The notes under the pieces: generated by a model
The model's database searches: none
Seen by the model: only the letters and a program-made list of their open reading frames with translations
What the model was told of the DNA's origin: nothing
Made by a program: the position numbers and the translations under genes
Origin: Maribacter sp. ACAM166
Lineage (GTDB): Bacteria; Bacteroidota; Bacteroidia; Flavobacteriales; Flavobacteriaceae
Reading direction: 5' to 3'
Assembly (NCBI RefSeq): GCF_005771495.1
Contig: NZ_VAUW01000007.1
Location: 62,001 to 126,000 of the forward strand
DNA: 64,000 bases
Part shown: one piece after another, positions 17,732 through 26,752 of the stretch
Layout of the letters: each line of letters opens with the position of its first letter
How positions within the stretch are numbered: position 1 is the first letter of the stretch

Positions 17732-19429
17732 ATGAACGCTACCCAATGGATTATTTTCATACTCATTGTACAAGTAATACATTTTTTAGGTACTTGGAAA
17801 TTATATGTTAAAGCTGGCAGAAAGGCATGGGAAGCTGCTATCCCTGTTTACAACGCCATTGTACTAATGCAAATTATCAATCGACCAAAGTGGTGGGTAA
17901 TTCTTTTGTTCATCCCTATAATCAACTTATTGATGTTTCCTATTATTTGGGTGGAAACCATTAGAAGTTTTGGCAGAAACAGCAGGTTGGAAACCTGGTT
18001 AGTAGTATTCACATGTGGATTTTACATTTATTATGTGAATTATTCTTTAGATATCATATACATTAATGATAGAAGTCTGCAACCCAAAACAGCGATGGGT
18101 GAATGGGTGAGCTCCATTTTGTTTGCCATTATTGCAGCGACCTTGGTACATACTTATTTCATACAACCTTACGTAATACCAACGGGGTCTCTCGAGCGCA
18201 CTTTAAGGGTAGGTGATTTTCTTTTCGTAAGTAAATTTCATTATGGTGCACGAACCCCAATGACAACAGTTGCCGCACCCATGGTTCATGACACTTTACC
18301 TGGTTTAGGAATACCTTCCTATTTAAAAAAACCACAATTACCTTATTTTAGACTTCCAGGATTTACTAAGGTAAAAAGGAATGATATAGTGGTTTTCAGT
18401 TGGCCAGCCGATACCGTTCGTGTATTCTTTAAAAAAGAAAAAGGGGTAAACAAACCTATAGATAAAAAGTCGAACTACGTAAAGCGATGCGTAGGTGTTC
18501 CAGGAGATTCTTTGGAGGTGCGCAATGGTTATGTTTTTATAAACGGCCAACAATTGGAGCTCCCTGGCAGTGCAAAACCACAATTTGATTATAATATATA
18601 TAGCTCAAAAGGGGTTTCATCTCGATTGTTTGAGAAACTCGACATGACAGGTTATACAAGAAAGTATCTTTCAGACCCTCTAAACCAAGAGCAAGTTAAT
18701 AGTCTTAGAAGTTATCTCATCGGTTATAATCAGTCAGCAAACGGACAAATCGAACTCTATACCGAAAGCACTGGTATACCCGCCAATGTTATATCAAAAT
18801 ATAGATTATCATTAAAAGAAGTAACCGACCGTGAGCGGCTTGTACCCTTAACAGCTAATATGGTTGAAATACTTAGAAATGATTCTACTATCGACTCAGT
18901 TGTTCAAAATGTCTCTTTGAAAGGAAGAAGGGGCATCAATTTATTTCCTCAAAGTCCAGACTATCCGTGGAATTATAGTCAGATGGGAGCTATTTACATT
19001 CCAGAACAAGGAGCTACAGTTGCTTTGAATCTTAAAGTTTTACCGCTTTATAAAAAAATCATTAGAGAATATGAAGGAAATGAAATTTCAGTTTCTGGTA
19101 ATCAAATAAATATTAACGGTAAACCCGCAACCAGCTATACTTTTAAGCAAGATTATTATTGGATGATGGGTGATAATAGAGATCACTCTGAAGATAGCAG
19201 AGCGTGGGGCTATGTTCCAGAAAACCATATTGTAGGCACCCCTATTTTCATTTGGATGAGCTTTGATAATTTCACACAGGGAATTAGCAATTGGAAACCA
19301 AGATGGGACCGTATTTTTACAACAGTAAATGGTGAAGGTGAACCGCAATCATACTTTAAATATTTCTTAGGATTATTGGCGGCATATTTCGTAGGAAATT
19401 GGTTCTGGAAACGTAGAAAAACTAATTGA
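17732..19429 (+). CDS. lepB: Signal peptidase I with extended N-terminal membrane domain
   Basis: A 565-residue signal peptidase I. The catalytic Ser is S153 in IPTGSLERTL, the general base Lys is K251 in YVKRCVGVPGD, and box E is GDNRDHSEDSR at 480-490. The first 130 residues form about four membrane segments (a DUF5684-like domain, KAGRKAWEAAIPVYN) not found in E. coli LepB. Long insertions separate S153 from K251 and K251 from box E. There is a last C-terminal membrane segment (YFLGLLAAYFVGNWF). This enlarged form is the usual one in flavobacteria. It should cleave Sec signal peptides at the cytoplasmic membrane. Confidence 0.93.
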   Translation: MNATQWIIFILIVQVIHFLGTWKLYVKAGRKAWEAAIPVYNAIVLMQIINRPKWWVILLFIPIINLLMFPIIWVETIRSFGRNSRLETWLVVFTCGFYIYYVNYSLDIIYINDRSLQPKTAMGEWVSSILFAIIAATLVHTYFIQPYVIPTGSLERTLRVGDFLFVSKFHYGARTPMTTVAAPMVHDTLPGLGIPSYLKKPQLPYFRLPGFTKVKRNDIVVFSWPADTVRVFFKKEKGVNKPIDKKSNYVKRCVGVPGDSLEVRNGYVFINGQQLELPGSAKPQFDYNIYSSKGVSSRLFEKLDMTGYTRKYLSDPLNQEQVNSLRSYLIGYNQSANGQIELYTESTGIPANVISKYRLSLKEVTDRERLVPLTANMVEILRNDSTIDSVVQNVSLKGRRGINLFPQSPDYPWNYSQMGAIYIPEQGATVALNLKVLPLYKKIIREYEGNEISVSGNQININGKPATSYTFKQDYYWMMGDNRDHSEDSRAWGYVPENHIVGTPIFIWMSFDNFTQGISNWKPRWDRIFTTVNGEGEPQSYFKYFLGLLAAYFVGNWFWKRRKTN

Positions 19430-19520
19430 CTCTATAATAATGGTATTAAGTAGTATTGAGATGAATTGATGCTTCTTAATTGAACATTAGATATGACTAC
19501 TAAAAAATAAAACTAAACAG

Positions 19521-20153
19521 ATGAAATTAATTCATCCTACCTATTTTCCGAACATACTCACGTTCAGTTATATCATGCATCATTCTATATGTTGGGAAGT
19601 AGAAGACAATTACCAAAAACAGACCTTTAGAAATAGAACCTATATATCTACTGATAGAGGTAAACATATTATGAGTATCCCTATTGTTCATGCAGGCAAA
19701 GCCAATGGGCGAAAGAAATATAAGGATGTAATAATAGATAATTCATACCCTTGGCAACGACAACATTGGCGTACATTAGAAACGGCCTACAGAACTTCAC
19801 CGTTTTTTGAATTCTATGAGGATGAAATTAAAACGTTGTATACGCAAACTTTTGAACGATTATTGGATTTCAATTTAAAGACCATAGAAATAATTTTTGA
19901 TTGTCTTCAATTAGAGATGCCTAAAACAACTTCAGAAATTTTTGAAGAAATACCAGCCAATAAAAAAGATTTTAGATCTTTAGCTAGTGCGAAATTTAAA
20001 CATCAATTATCTATAGAACCTTATGTTCAGGTATTTGGTGATCGCCATGGGTTTCTAAACAATTTAAGCATTTTAGACCTCCTGTTCAATGTAGGCCCTA
20101 ATGCCGTGAACTACCTAAATCAAGAATTCATACCACCTAAAGAAAATGATTAG
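19521..20153 (+). CDS. WbqC-like family protein
   Basis: A 210-residue soluble protein with the WbqC family (PF08889) layout: an N-terminal PTYFPNILTFSYI region, FRNRTYISTDRGKHIMSIPI, and the YKDVIIDNSYPWQRQHWRTLETAYRTSPFFEFY signature in two parts. Members are found near polysaccharide or signal-peptidase genes; the enzymatic role is not known. It follows lepB by 91 bases and overlaps the next gene by 8 bases. Confidence 0.88.
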   Translation: MKLIHPTYFPNILTFSYIMHHSICWEVEDNYQKQTFRNRTYISTDRGKHIMSIPIVHAGKANGRKKYKDVIIDNSYPWQRQHWRTLETAYRTSPFFEFYEDEIKTLYTQTFERLLDFNLKTIEIIFDCLQLEMPKTTSEIFEEIPANKKDFRSLASAKFKHQLSIEPYVQVFGDRHGFLNNLSILDLLFNVGPNAVNYLNQEFIPPKEND

Positions 20154-20466
20154 GTTTTTAGCTCATTATGGGATACATTTTATTGTTCCCATTTTAATCA
20201 CATTTTACTTTTACAAAGACAATCGAGTTTGGGTTGCAATCATTCTATTGTCGGGCATACTTATTGACGTGGACCATATCTTAGCAAATCCGATGTTTGA
20301 CCCTAATCGGTGTAGTATAAATTTTCATCCATTACATAACTATTGGGCTATAGCATTATATATAGTACTTTTTTCTATTAAGAAAACAAGAGTTTTCGGC
20401 TTGGCTTTTCTGCTTCATATACTTGCAGATATAGTAGATTGCCTATTTATTCATTCTGAATTTTAA
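20146..20466 (+). CDS. DUF6122 family small membrane protein
   Basis: A 106-residue protein with three to four hydrophobic segments, beginning MIRFLAHYGIHFIVP and carrying conserved His/Asp residues (DVDHILANPMFDPNRCSINFHPLHNY, HILADIVDC). These recall membrane-bound metal-dependent hydrolases of the YdjM type, but the domain is uncharacterised. It overlaps the WbqC gene at its start and the convergent nuclease gene by 20 bases at its end. Confidence 0.82.
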   Translation: MIRFLAHYGIHFIVPILITFYFYKDNRVWVAIILLSGILIDVDHILANPMFDPNRCSINFHPLHNYWAIALYIVLFSIKKTRVFGLAFLLHILADIVDCLFIHSEF

Positions 20467-21478
20467 TAGTCGCCATAATTGGCTCATGATCTGAAAGATC
20501 AATATTATAATTCTTATGAGATAGGATTTGAAATGATGTATCGGCTAGAATAAAATCGATTCTAAATGGGAATTTCCAAAAGTTGATTGTTTGACCATAT
20601 CCATGTCCTTTCTCTAAAAAACTATCCTTTAAATCACCTTTTATATTGAAATAGACCCTTGAAAATTGATTGTTATTAAAGTCTCCACATACGATATTTG
20701 GAAAAGGACTCTTATCCATATGCTGCTGAACAATTTCTGACTGTTCTTGCTGTTTTTGGAATGAATTTCTTAATCTAGCTAATAATCTATCAGAACGTTC
20801 TCTTTTAATATTATTCGGTCTAATATTTAGGGATTCTAAATGCAGGTTATAGATACGCAATGTATCCGTTTTAAATTTAACATCGACATAAATAGCACTA
20901 TTAGAGGACTTCGGGAATTCTAAAAGGTCTTTTTTTATAATCTTATACTTAGAATATACTGCTTGTATGACACGTTCTCTATCTGAGTCAAAATCCACAT
21001 ATTTATAAGGATACTCTTCAAAATAATGAGACCTTACTTTTCGATAATCAAACTCTTGAAAACATATAATGTCTGGATTTTCATTTTTGATAAACTGAAC
21101 AATAGTATCACCAGCAGTACTTTCCCATTCATCTTTCTTCCCCTTAAAGCCTAAACTATTAAAACTCATAATAGACACTATATCTTCATTTTTATCAGAC
21201 GTGGTAGTGCTATTAAACCCAATAAAAGTACCTAACGCAAAGTACCCGTAGACCAATATAGAAAGTGGCAGTAGCATTAAAAATTTATTCTGTACCAACC
21301 AAAATAAAAAAAATAACATATTGACCAGTACTAATAAGGGAACCGCTAAACTTATAAAAGCCAAACTAGCAGAAGAGGTATATGGCACTATGCAAGCGAG
21401 TAAAAGGCAAAAAGAAAACAACATATTTACTAGAAACATCAGCTTATGAAAAAAAGAAACTTCTTTCATAGTGATCAA
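20447..21478 (-). CDS. Membrane-anchored endonuclease/exonuclease/phosphatase family protein
   Basis: A 343-residue protein with three N-terminal membrane helices (roughly residues 8-82), then an EEP fold domain: IVSIMSFNSLGF, PDIICFQEFDY (metal-binding Glu), NLHLESL, VCGDFNNNQFSRVY and the terminal LSDHEPIMATI. These are the exonuclease III/DNase I-like catalytic positions, so it should be an active phosphodiesterase facing one side of the membrane. The substrate is unknown. It is the last gene of the mutL-rhomboid-rhomboid run and overlaps the preceding rhomboid gene by 4 bases. Confidence 0.87.
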   Translation of the reverse strand: MITMKEVSFFHKLMFLVNMLFSFCLLLACIVPYTSSASLAFISLAVPLLVLVNMLFFLFWLVQNKFLMLLPLSILVYGYFALGTFIGFNSTTTSDKNEDIVSIMSFNSLGFKGKKDEWESTAGDTIVQFIKNENPDIICFQEFDYRKVRSHYFEEYPYKYVDFDSDRERVIQAVYSKYKIIKKDLLEFPKSSNSAIYVDVKFKTDTLRIYNLHLESLNIRPNNIKRERSDRLLARLRNSFQKQQEQSEIVQQHMDKSPFPNIVCGDFNNNQFSRVYFNIKGDLKDSFLEKGHGYGQTINFWKFPFRIDFILADTSFQILSHKNYNIDLSDHEPIMATIKIQNE

Positions 21479-22353
21479 TTCTCTTTACCTACCTTAAATA
21501 AAAAATCCTTTTCTATTTTAGAAAGGCTTTCATAACCAGACTTACTTATTTTATCAAGAATGGCGTCTATCTTTTTTTGATGCGTCTTTTTATCATAATC
21601 CACGGTTGAAGAAGAACTATTACTAGTTCGTTTATTCTTGTAAACAGTTTTCATTGGTGCTTTTTTTTCTGTCCTCTTGAATACGTTTACAAAAGCGTCC
21701 ATGAATTTTGAAAAACCGGATCCTATATCTTTTCCCTTTAACAATTGACTAGCGTACAAGTAACCCAAAAATGCCCCTCCTAAATGTGCCAGATGGCCCC
21801 CAGAATTACTTAAAGGTAATTGTATCAAATCTGTAAGAACAACAAATGCACCTATGTACCATAGTTTAACATTAAAAAAGACAACCCGTACTTCTTGATT
21901 GGGCAAATAGGTACAAACAAAAATAAGCACAGCACTTGCACCTGCCGATGCACCAATTAGATACGCATTGGTATTAAAAAAAGCAGGGAAAATGTTATAA
22001 CCTAAAACAAAAAACAAACCACCTAAAATGACACCCAGTATATACACGTTTAAGAAACGTTTTGCATCAAACAGATTAAGAAATATGCGGCCTACAAAAT
22101 AAACAAGCAACATATTCCAAAACAGGTGCCCAAAACCACTGTGAAAAAAGGAATATGTGACGATTGACCATGGCTGAAATGCAATACCTACTATATCATT
22201 CGGCAATTCAAACCACTGCACAAAACTATTTTTTGGAATCCCCAAAAGAAAAGGCACCAACCCGTTAACGATAAAAACTAAAACGTTTATTGCTATTAGC
22301 TTTTCAGCTATATTTAACCTGCTATACTGATATTTTAAATCGGGTTGCGACAT
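21475..22353 (-). CDS. Rhomboid-family intramembrane serine protease (second copy)
   Basis: A 292-residue polytopic protein with six or seven membrane segments. The catalytic pair is visible: Ser136 in IGASAGAS and His190 in GHLAHLGGAFLGYLYA; the HSGFGHLFWNML element is present in the second helix region. It has a cytoplasmic C-terminal tail of about 80 residues, rich in Lys/Ser and ending in a charged helix, absent in the neighbouring copy. It starts 3 bases after the first rhomboid gene. Substrates are not predictable. Confidence 0.9.
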   Translation of the reverse strand: MSQPDLKYQYSRLNIAEKLIAINVLVFIVNGLVPFLLGIPKNSFVQWFELPNDIVGIAFQPWSIVTYSFFHSGFGHLFWNMLLVYFVGRIFLNLFDAKRFLNVYILGVILGGLFFVLGYNIFPAFFNTNAYLIGASAGASAVLIFVCTYLPNQEVRVVFFNVKLWYIGAFVVLTDLIQLPLSNSGGHLAHLGGAFLGYLYASQLLKGKDIGSGFSKFMDAFVNVFKRTEKKAPMKTVYKNKRTSNSSSSTVDYDKKTHQKKIDAILDKISKSGYESLSKIEKDFLFKVGKEN

Positions 22354-22356
22354 AAC

Positions 22357-23100
22357 TTAGTTCCACCTCTTATTATTAAATTCATTTTTTTTCCAATACC
22401 ACATCATCAAAAATCCAAATAAGGCTCCACCTACATGCGCGAAATGTGCGATACCTTGTCCGAATAAACTATAGCCTGTAACACCTGAGAATAAGTCTAG
22501 CGCAATAAGAACAGGAATAAAGAATTTTGCTTTTATAGGTACTGGTATAAACATAAGGAAAAGCTCACTATTAGGAAAAGACATTCCGAAGGCTACCAAT
22601 ACACCATAAATGGCACCCGAAGCACCAACTACAGGCGTATTAAAAGCACCTAGAAAATTGTCGATAGTTGATTTACCCGCAATGCTGTACCATTCTGTAT
22701 TGTATTGTCCATTATTAATAATCTCCAATATATAGCTTTCGGTTAATCCTGAGTTGATTAATGCACTCATTCCCGCATTGTAATAATAATAGTTAACCCC
22801 TATATGAATCAATGCAGCTCCAAGACCAGCCGATATGTAGAAGAACAAGAACTTATTTCTCCCCCACATACGTTCTAAAGGAGTACCGAAGGCCCACAAT
22901 GCATACATATTGAATAATATGTGCATAAACCCACCGTGCATAAACATATGCGTTAAGATTTGCCAAAGCTGAAAATGCTCATTCTTGGGAAAGTAAAGCG
23001 AGAACCACTCATACATCTGTTCGCCAAACATTTGAGTGGCTATAAAAAACAGTACGTTAATTATAAGTAAGTGTTTGATTGTTTCAGTTAGTCTACCCAT
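22357..23100 (-). CDS. Rhomboid-family intramembrane serine protease (first copy)
   Basis: A 247-residue rhomboid protease. Motifs are MHGGFMHILFNMYALWAFG, the catalytic Ser161 in VVGASGAIYG and His222 in FAHVGGALFGF. A long loop (about residues 103-150) sits between two helices. It begins directly after the mutL stop (adjacent bases 23100/23101) and is followed by a second rhomboid gene, an arrangement repeated in flavobacterial genomes. Confidence 0.92.
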   Translation of the reverse strand: MGRLTETIKHLLIINVLFFIATQMFGEQMYEWFSLYFPKNEHFQLWQILTHMFMHGGFMHILFNMYALWAFGTPLERMWGRNKFLFFYISAGLGAALIHIGVNYYYYNAGMSALINSGLTESYILEIINNGQYNTEWYSIAGKSTIDNFLGAFNTPVVGASGAIYGVLVAFGMSFPNSELFLMFIPVPIKAKFFIPVLIALDLFSGVTGYSLFGQGIAHFAHVGGALFGFLMMWYWKKNEFNNKRWN

Positions 23101-24951
23101 TTAAATAAATTTTCGTTCAATATCATTCTCGGTTATCATAATATATACTTTCTTGTTAAACGGACTCAATGTTGTTTCCTTACAGGCAAACAGGTCATTG
23201 ACTAATTTAACCTGAGAAACCTCATCTAACGTTTCTCCTGTCTTTACAGATAATGTCTTCGCAAGTGTTTTAGCAAGCATATCGCTTTGCGAAAAACTAT
23301 CACCGGGCACTTCTTGCTGAAAATCTGACATCAGCTGTTCCATTATCATTTGAACTTCGCTTTCTGCTACCAAAACAGGCACACCCTTAATTTCAACTCC
23401 ATCCTCATCTATCGCTCCAAAAACAAAACCTACTGTACATAAATTTTCTTTTATTTCCTTTAGGATACTTATTTCACTAGGTGAAAATGATAATGTAAGT
23501 GGAAACAATAGTTGCTGGCTCACAGCTTCTTTTATAGTAATATTCTTTAAAAATTTTTCATAAAGCACACGTTGATGCGCCCTACTCTGATTGATGACTA
23601 CCATACCAGATTTTATGGTGGTGATTATGTATTTTTTACGTAATTGAAACGTAGTAGTGATATGATCGACAGCTTCATTCTCGCCATCAAAAATACTACT
23701 ATTTACCACTTCAGACTCAAATTCTATCGTACTATGGTTAGTACCTTCAACACCTGCATCTAAACCAGCATACAAATTCTCCCACCCTTTAACACTCGGC
23801 TTTGAATAATTACCTGCTGAACTACCTTTTATAGGTTTAACGTCTTCGAATGGATTAAATGAGGAATCTACAACCACTTGTGGTATCCCAACTTGCTTTC
23901 TTTGATCACCATAAGGTGTTTCTAAATTCTGATTTTGGTCAAAATCTAATGCAGGTATTACATTGAACTGCCCTAAACTATGCTTAACCGTAGATTTAAG
24001 TATAGCGTATAAAGTATGTTCATCATCGAATTTCACCTCTGTTTTAGTAGGATGAATATTTATATCTATGGTACTAGGGGCTACCTCTAAATTAATAAAA
24101 TAACCTGGGTGTGTTCCTGGGCGTATTAATCCTTCGAAAGCTCCTAATATAGCATGATGTAAATATGGACTTTTTATAAAGCGATTGTTGGCAAAGAAAA
24201 ATTGCTCTCCCCTACTCTTTTTGGCAAATTCAGGTTTTTGAATATACCCTGATATTTTTACTACTTGAGTTTCCTCTTCAACAGGCACCAATTTCTCGTC
24301 TGTCTTTCTTCCAAAAATATGAACTATACGTTTTCTAAAATCATTGGCCGGCAACTGAAAAACATCACTCCCATTGTTGTAAAAACTAAATGCAACTTGA
24401 GGGTGCGCCAACGAAATTCTATGAAATTCATCAGTGATATGTCGATACTCTACCTGGTCCGATTTTAAAAAATTTCGTCTCGCAGGAATATTGAAAAACA
24501 AATTTTTAACAAGCATCGAAGTACCTTTTGGGGCAACCACCACTTCTTGTGTTACTACTTTACTACCCTCAATCTTTATTCGCGTACCAATTTCATCATC
24601 TTCAGTCTTCGTAACCATTTCAACATGTGCTATCGCTGCAATAGAGGCAAGTGCCTCACCTCTAAAACCTTTGGTATGCAAATTAAATAAATCTTCAGCC
24701 TTTTGAATTTTGGAAGTGGCATGCCGTTCAAAACTCAAACGAGCATCAGTACCACTCATACCCTTGCCGTTATCTACTATTTGGATCAATGTCTTACCTC
24801 CATCCTTGACAATAAGTTGAATTTCAGTTGCTTCTGCATCTATAGCATTTTCCATTAATTCCTTAACTACTGAAGATGGACGCTGAACCACCTCACCTGC
24901 AGCTATCTGATTGGCTACATGATCCGGTAATAGTCTAATGATATCGGCCAT
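23101..24951 (-). CDS. mutL: DNA mismatch repair protein MutL
   Basis: A 616-residue MutL. The GHKL ATPase motifs are clear: VVKELMENAIDAEAT, DNGKGM, TKGFRGEALASIAA, and the transducer segment INIHPTKTEVKF. The C-terminal dimerisation domain is present but the DQHAxxExxxxE nuclease motif is replaced by INQSRAHQRVLYEKF (around 23566-23604), and the usual CPHGRP near the C-terminus is absent. The protein should coordinate mismatch repair downstream of MutS, but probably without its own nicking activity. It overlaps the upstream small gene by one base. Confidence 0.95.
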   Translation of the reverse strand: MADIIRLLPDHVANQIAAGEVVQRPSSVVKELMENAIDAEATEIQLIVKDGGKTLIQIVDNGKGMSGTDARLSFERHATSKIQKAEDLFNLHTKGFRGEALASIAAIAHVEMVTKTEDDEIGTRIKIEGSKVVTQEVVVAPKGTSMLVKNLFFNIPARRNFLKSDQVEYRHITDEFHRISLAHPQVAFSFYNNGSDVFQLPANDFRKRIVHIFGRKTDEKLVPVEEETQVVKISGYIQKPEFAKKSRGEQFFFANNRFIKSPYLHHAILGAFEGLIRPGTHPGYFINLEVAPSTIDINIHPTKTEVKFDDEHTLYAILKSTVKHSLGQFNVIPALDFDQNQNLETPYGDQRKQVGIPQVVVDSSFNPFEDVKPIKGSSAGNYSKPSVKGWENLYAGLDAGVEGTNHSTIEFESEVVNSSIFDGENEAVDHITTTFQLRKKYIITTIKSGMVVINQSRAHQRVLYEKFLKNITIKEAVSQQLLFPLTLSFSPSEISILKEIKENLCTVGFVFGAIDEDGVEIKGVPVLVAESEVQMIMEQLMSDFQQEVPGDSFSQSDMLAKTLAKTLSVKTGETLDEVSQVKLVNDLFACKETTLSPFNKKVYIMITENDIERKFI

Positions 24952-25250
24952 TATTTAGAAAAGAAAATTGAGAGGTCAAAATCAATAATAAAAAGAAAAA
25001 CAAACACTAGAATAGCTAAGATTACGGCCATCCTAATTTTGATATTACGATCACCTTTTCGTTTGGTATCGTCAAAAGCACTATTGATTTTATTCTTTAA
25101 TCCACGTGATGTTTGGAGAGTACTTCGAAATTGGTCAAACTTTGGCTCTATTTTATACGGATTAGCTTTATCCTTATTATCATAAAATCTAGGATTGTAA
25201 TCAAATTGTCTGTTTTTTTGTAACCTAGTTATTTTACTAAACATCCCCAT
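24951..25250 (-). CDS. Conserved flavobacterial single-pass membrane protein
   Basis: About 99 residues: a basic N-terminal region (FSKITRLQKNRQFDYNPRFY), a charged middle, and a C-terminal membrane helix (AVILAILVFVFLFIIDF). Relatives in flavobacteria are sometimes labelled riboflavin synthase subunit beta, apparently because they lie beside ribH; nothing in the sequence supports an enzyme. I place the start at the ATG at 25250 (another at 25244) rather than the TTG at 25316, because a TAACTTTG promoter element lies just upstream. It overlaps mutL by one base. Confidence 0.72.
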   Translation of the reverse strand: MGMFSKITRLQKNRQFDYNPRFYDNKDKANPYKIEPKFDQFRSTLQTSRGLKNKINSAFDDTKRKGDRNIKIRMAVILAILVFVFLFIIDFDLSIFFSK

Positions 25251-25255
25251 AATAC

Positions 25256-25263
25256 CAAAGTTA
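25256..25263 (-). promoter_or_regulatory. Bacteroidota -7 element TAACTTTG before the mutL operon
   Basis: Exact TAnnTTTG on the minus strand, 5 bases before the ATG at 25250. It would drive the small membrane protein, mutL, both rhomboid genes and the EEP gene. The spacing implies little or no 5' leader. Confidence 0.5.
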
Positions 25264-25379
25264 CTTAAAATTGAAAAATAGGGGCTATTCGGAATGCTAA
25301 AATTTGTTAACAGCAATGAAGCCTAAGTAGGGAGTTAAAATTAGAACGCAAAACAAGATGAAGTCAAAATAATAGAAAA

Positions 25380-25862
25380 CTAGCTGCCAAGAACAGCCAT
25401 TTTAATTGCTGCGATTGCTGCTTCAGCACCCTTATTACCGTGCTTACCTCCACTACGGTCTATGGCTTGTTGCATATTATTATCCGTGAGCACACAAAAT
25501 ATTACGGGAACATCCATAATAATATTTAAATCTTTTATCCCTTGTGCGGTGGCATCACAAACAAAATCAAAATGTTTAGTCTCTCCTTGTATAACACTAC
25601 CTACTGCTATAACGGCATCAACATTTTGGGTATTTATCATTTTCTTGGAGCCAAAAGTTAATTCAAAACTTCCGGGAACATTCCATCTTGTTATATCTTG
25701 CTTTTCGACCCCACAATCTAATAATGCTTCTTCAGCACCAGAGTAAAGTCCTTCGGTAATTTCAGCATTCCATTCTGAAACAACAATCCCAAACCGAAGA
25801 CCTTTCGCATTTGGGATTGTTGTTTTATCGTAAACTGATAAATTTTTATTAATTGTAGCCAT
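25380..25862 (-). CDS. ribH: 6,7-dimethyl-8-ribityllumazine synthase
   Basis: A 160-residue lumazine synthase, which condenses the ribityl-pyrimidine with dihydroxybutanone phosphate in riboflavin synthesis. RFGIVVSEWNAEIT, NVPGSFELTFGSKKM, AVGSVIQGETKHFDFVC and FCVLTDNNMQQAIDRSGGKHGNKG are the family's substrate-binding stretches; the His in the ETKHFD segment is the catalytic one. It shares one base with the upstream TPR gene, so the two are co-transcribed. Confidence 0.95.
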   Translation of the reverse strand: MATINKNLSVYDKTTIPNAKGLRFGIVVSEWNAEITEGLYSGAEEALLDCGVEKQDITRWNVPGSFELTFGSKKMINTQNVDAVIAVGSVIQGETKHFDFVCDATAQGIKDLNIIMDVPVIFCVLTDNNMQQAIDRSGGKHGNKGAEAAIAAIKMAVLGS

Positions 25863-26629
25863 TATGCTCCACTTTTAGCCATTCCTATAAAAGCATTTAT
25901 AGAATTTGCATTTTCAGATTTTGGATACTCGTCCTTAATTCTTTGAAAGAAGCCAAAGGCCTTATCCTTTTCACCCATTTCCAACGCTGTTACACCAGCT
26001 TTATATAAAAATTTAGGTGTAGTATAATCATTTTTGCTGTGCGCAACGGCAGCTTCATAGTACCCTAAAGCGTCAGAGGGTTGGCCTAATTGCATGAAAG
26101 CATCTCCCAATCCACCTTTCGCTAAAGCACCTAGAACAGCGTCTTCAGAGCTAAAATCCTCTAAATAAGTAATTGCTTCTTGGTATTTATTCATATTCAA
26201 ATATGACATACCCGCACTATAGTTAGCTAAATTTGCAGCCTGGGTACCTCTGTATTCTTCAATAATATCTTTAAAACCGTATTTACCTTCAGCACCTTCC
26301 AAAGCCAATGTAAATAACGAATCTTTAGCTGTAGTACTAGCCAAGGCTTGATCAAAATATTGTTGTGGATAGTACATTTCATTCGCTGCACTTGCCTCCT
26401 TAGGTTTAACCACAAATTGGCTGTAGGCTAAATAACCTAAAACGCTAATAGCTACAACTCCAATGGCACCCAATATGTAATTCTGATTTTTAGAAACCCA
26501 CTCCTCTGATCTAGAAGCTCCTTCATCCAACGAACTAAATACTTCTGCTGTAGTACTTTCCTGTTCATCGAATTCTTGCTTTTCAGCTTTAGTTTCGGGT
26601 TTATATCCTCTTTTCTTATATGTAGCCAT
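25862..26629 (-). CDS. TPR protein with one membrane anchor (YfgM-like)
   Basis: A 255-residue protein: a charged cytoplasmic N-terminus of about 45 residues, one membrane helix (ILGAIGVVAISVLGYLAYSQF, residues 51-71 approximately), then a periplasmic TPR region (YLNMNKYQEAITYLEDF, QLGQPSDALGYYEAA, ALEMGEKDKAFGFFQRI). The layout is that of YfgM-like (TPR_21) proteins, which assist secretion and envelope folding in E. coli; the exact role here is unknown. A TATTTTTG element lies 20 bases upstream. Confidence 0.82.
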   Translation of the reverse strand: MATYKKRGYKPETKAEKQEFDEQESTTAEVFSSLDEGASRSEEWVSKNQNYILGAIGVVAISVLGYLAYSQFVVKPKEASAANEMYYPQQYFDQALASTTAKDSLFTLALEGAEGKYGFKDIIEEYRGTQAANLANYSAGMSYLNMNKYQEAITYLEDFSSEDAVLGALAKGGLGDAFMQLGQPSDALGYYEAAVAHSKNDYTTPKFLYKAGVTALEMGEKDKAFGFFQRIKDEYPKSENANSINAFIGMAKSGA

Positions 26630-26649
26630 ATCTATATTTATTGGTCGCG

Positions 26650-26657
26650 CAAAAATA
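26650..26657 (-). promoter_or_regulatory. -7 element TATTTTTG before the TPR-ribH pair
   Basis: Exact TAnnTTTG on the minus strand, 20 bases before the ATG at 26629, giving a short leader of about 16 bases. Confidence 0.55.
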
Positions 26658-26693
26658 AAGTTTTTATTGAAATCCTATGGTGTATTTATTCGT

Positions 26694-26701
26694 TATTTTT
26701 G
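26694..26701 (+). promoter_or_regulatory. -7 element TATTTTTG before recF
   Basis: Exact TAnnTTTG, with a leader of roughly 47 bases to the recF ATG. It is divergent from the promoter at 26650-26657. Confidence 0.5.
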
Positions 26702-26752
26702 GATATTATAAGGTAGTTTTCGCTTATCAAATCCCAAAATTCAAGAATTTTA

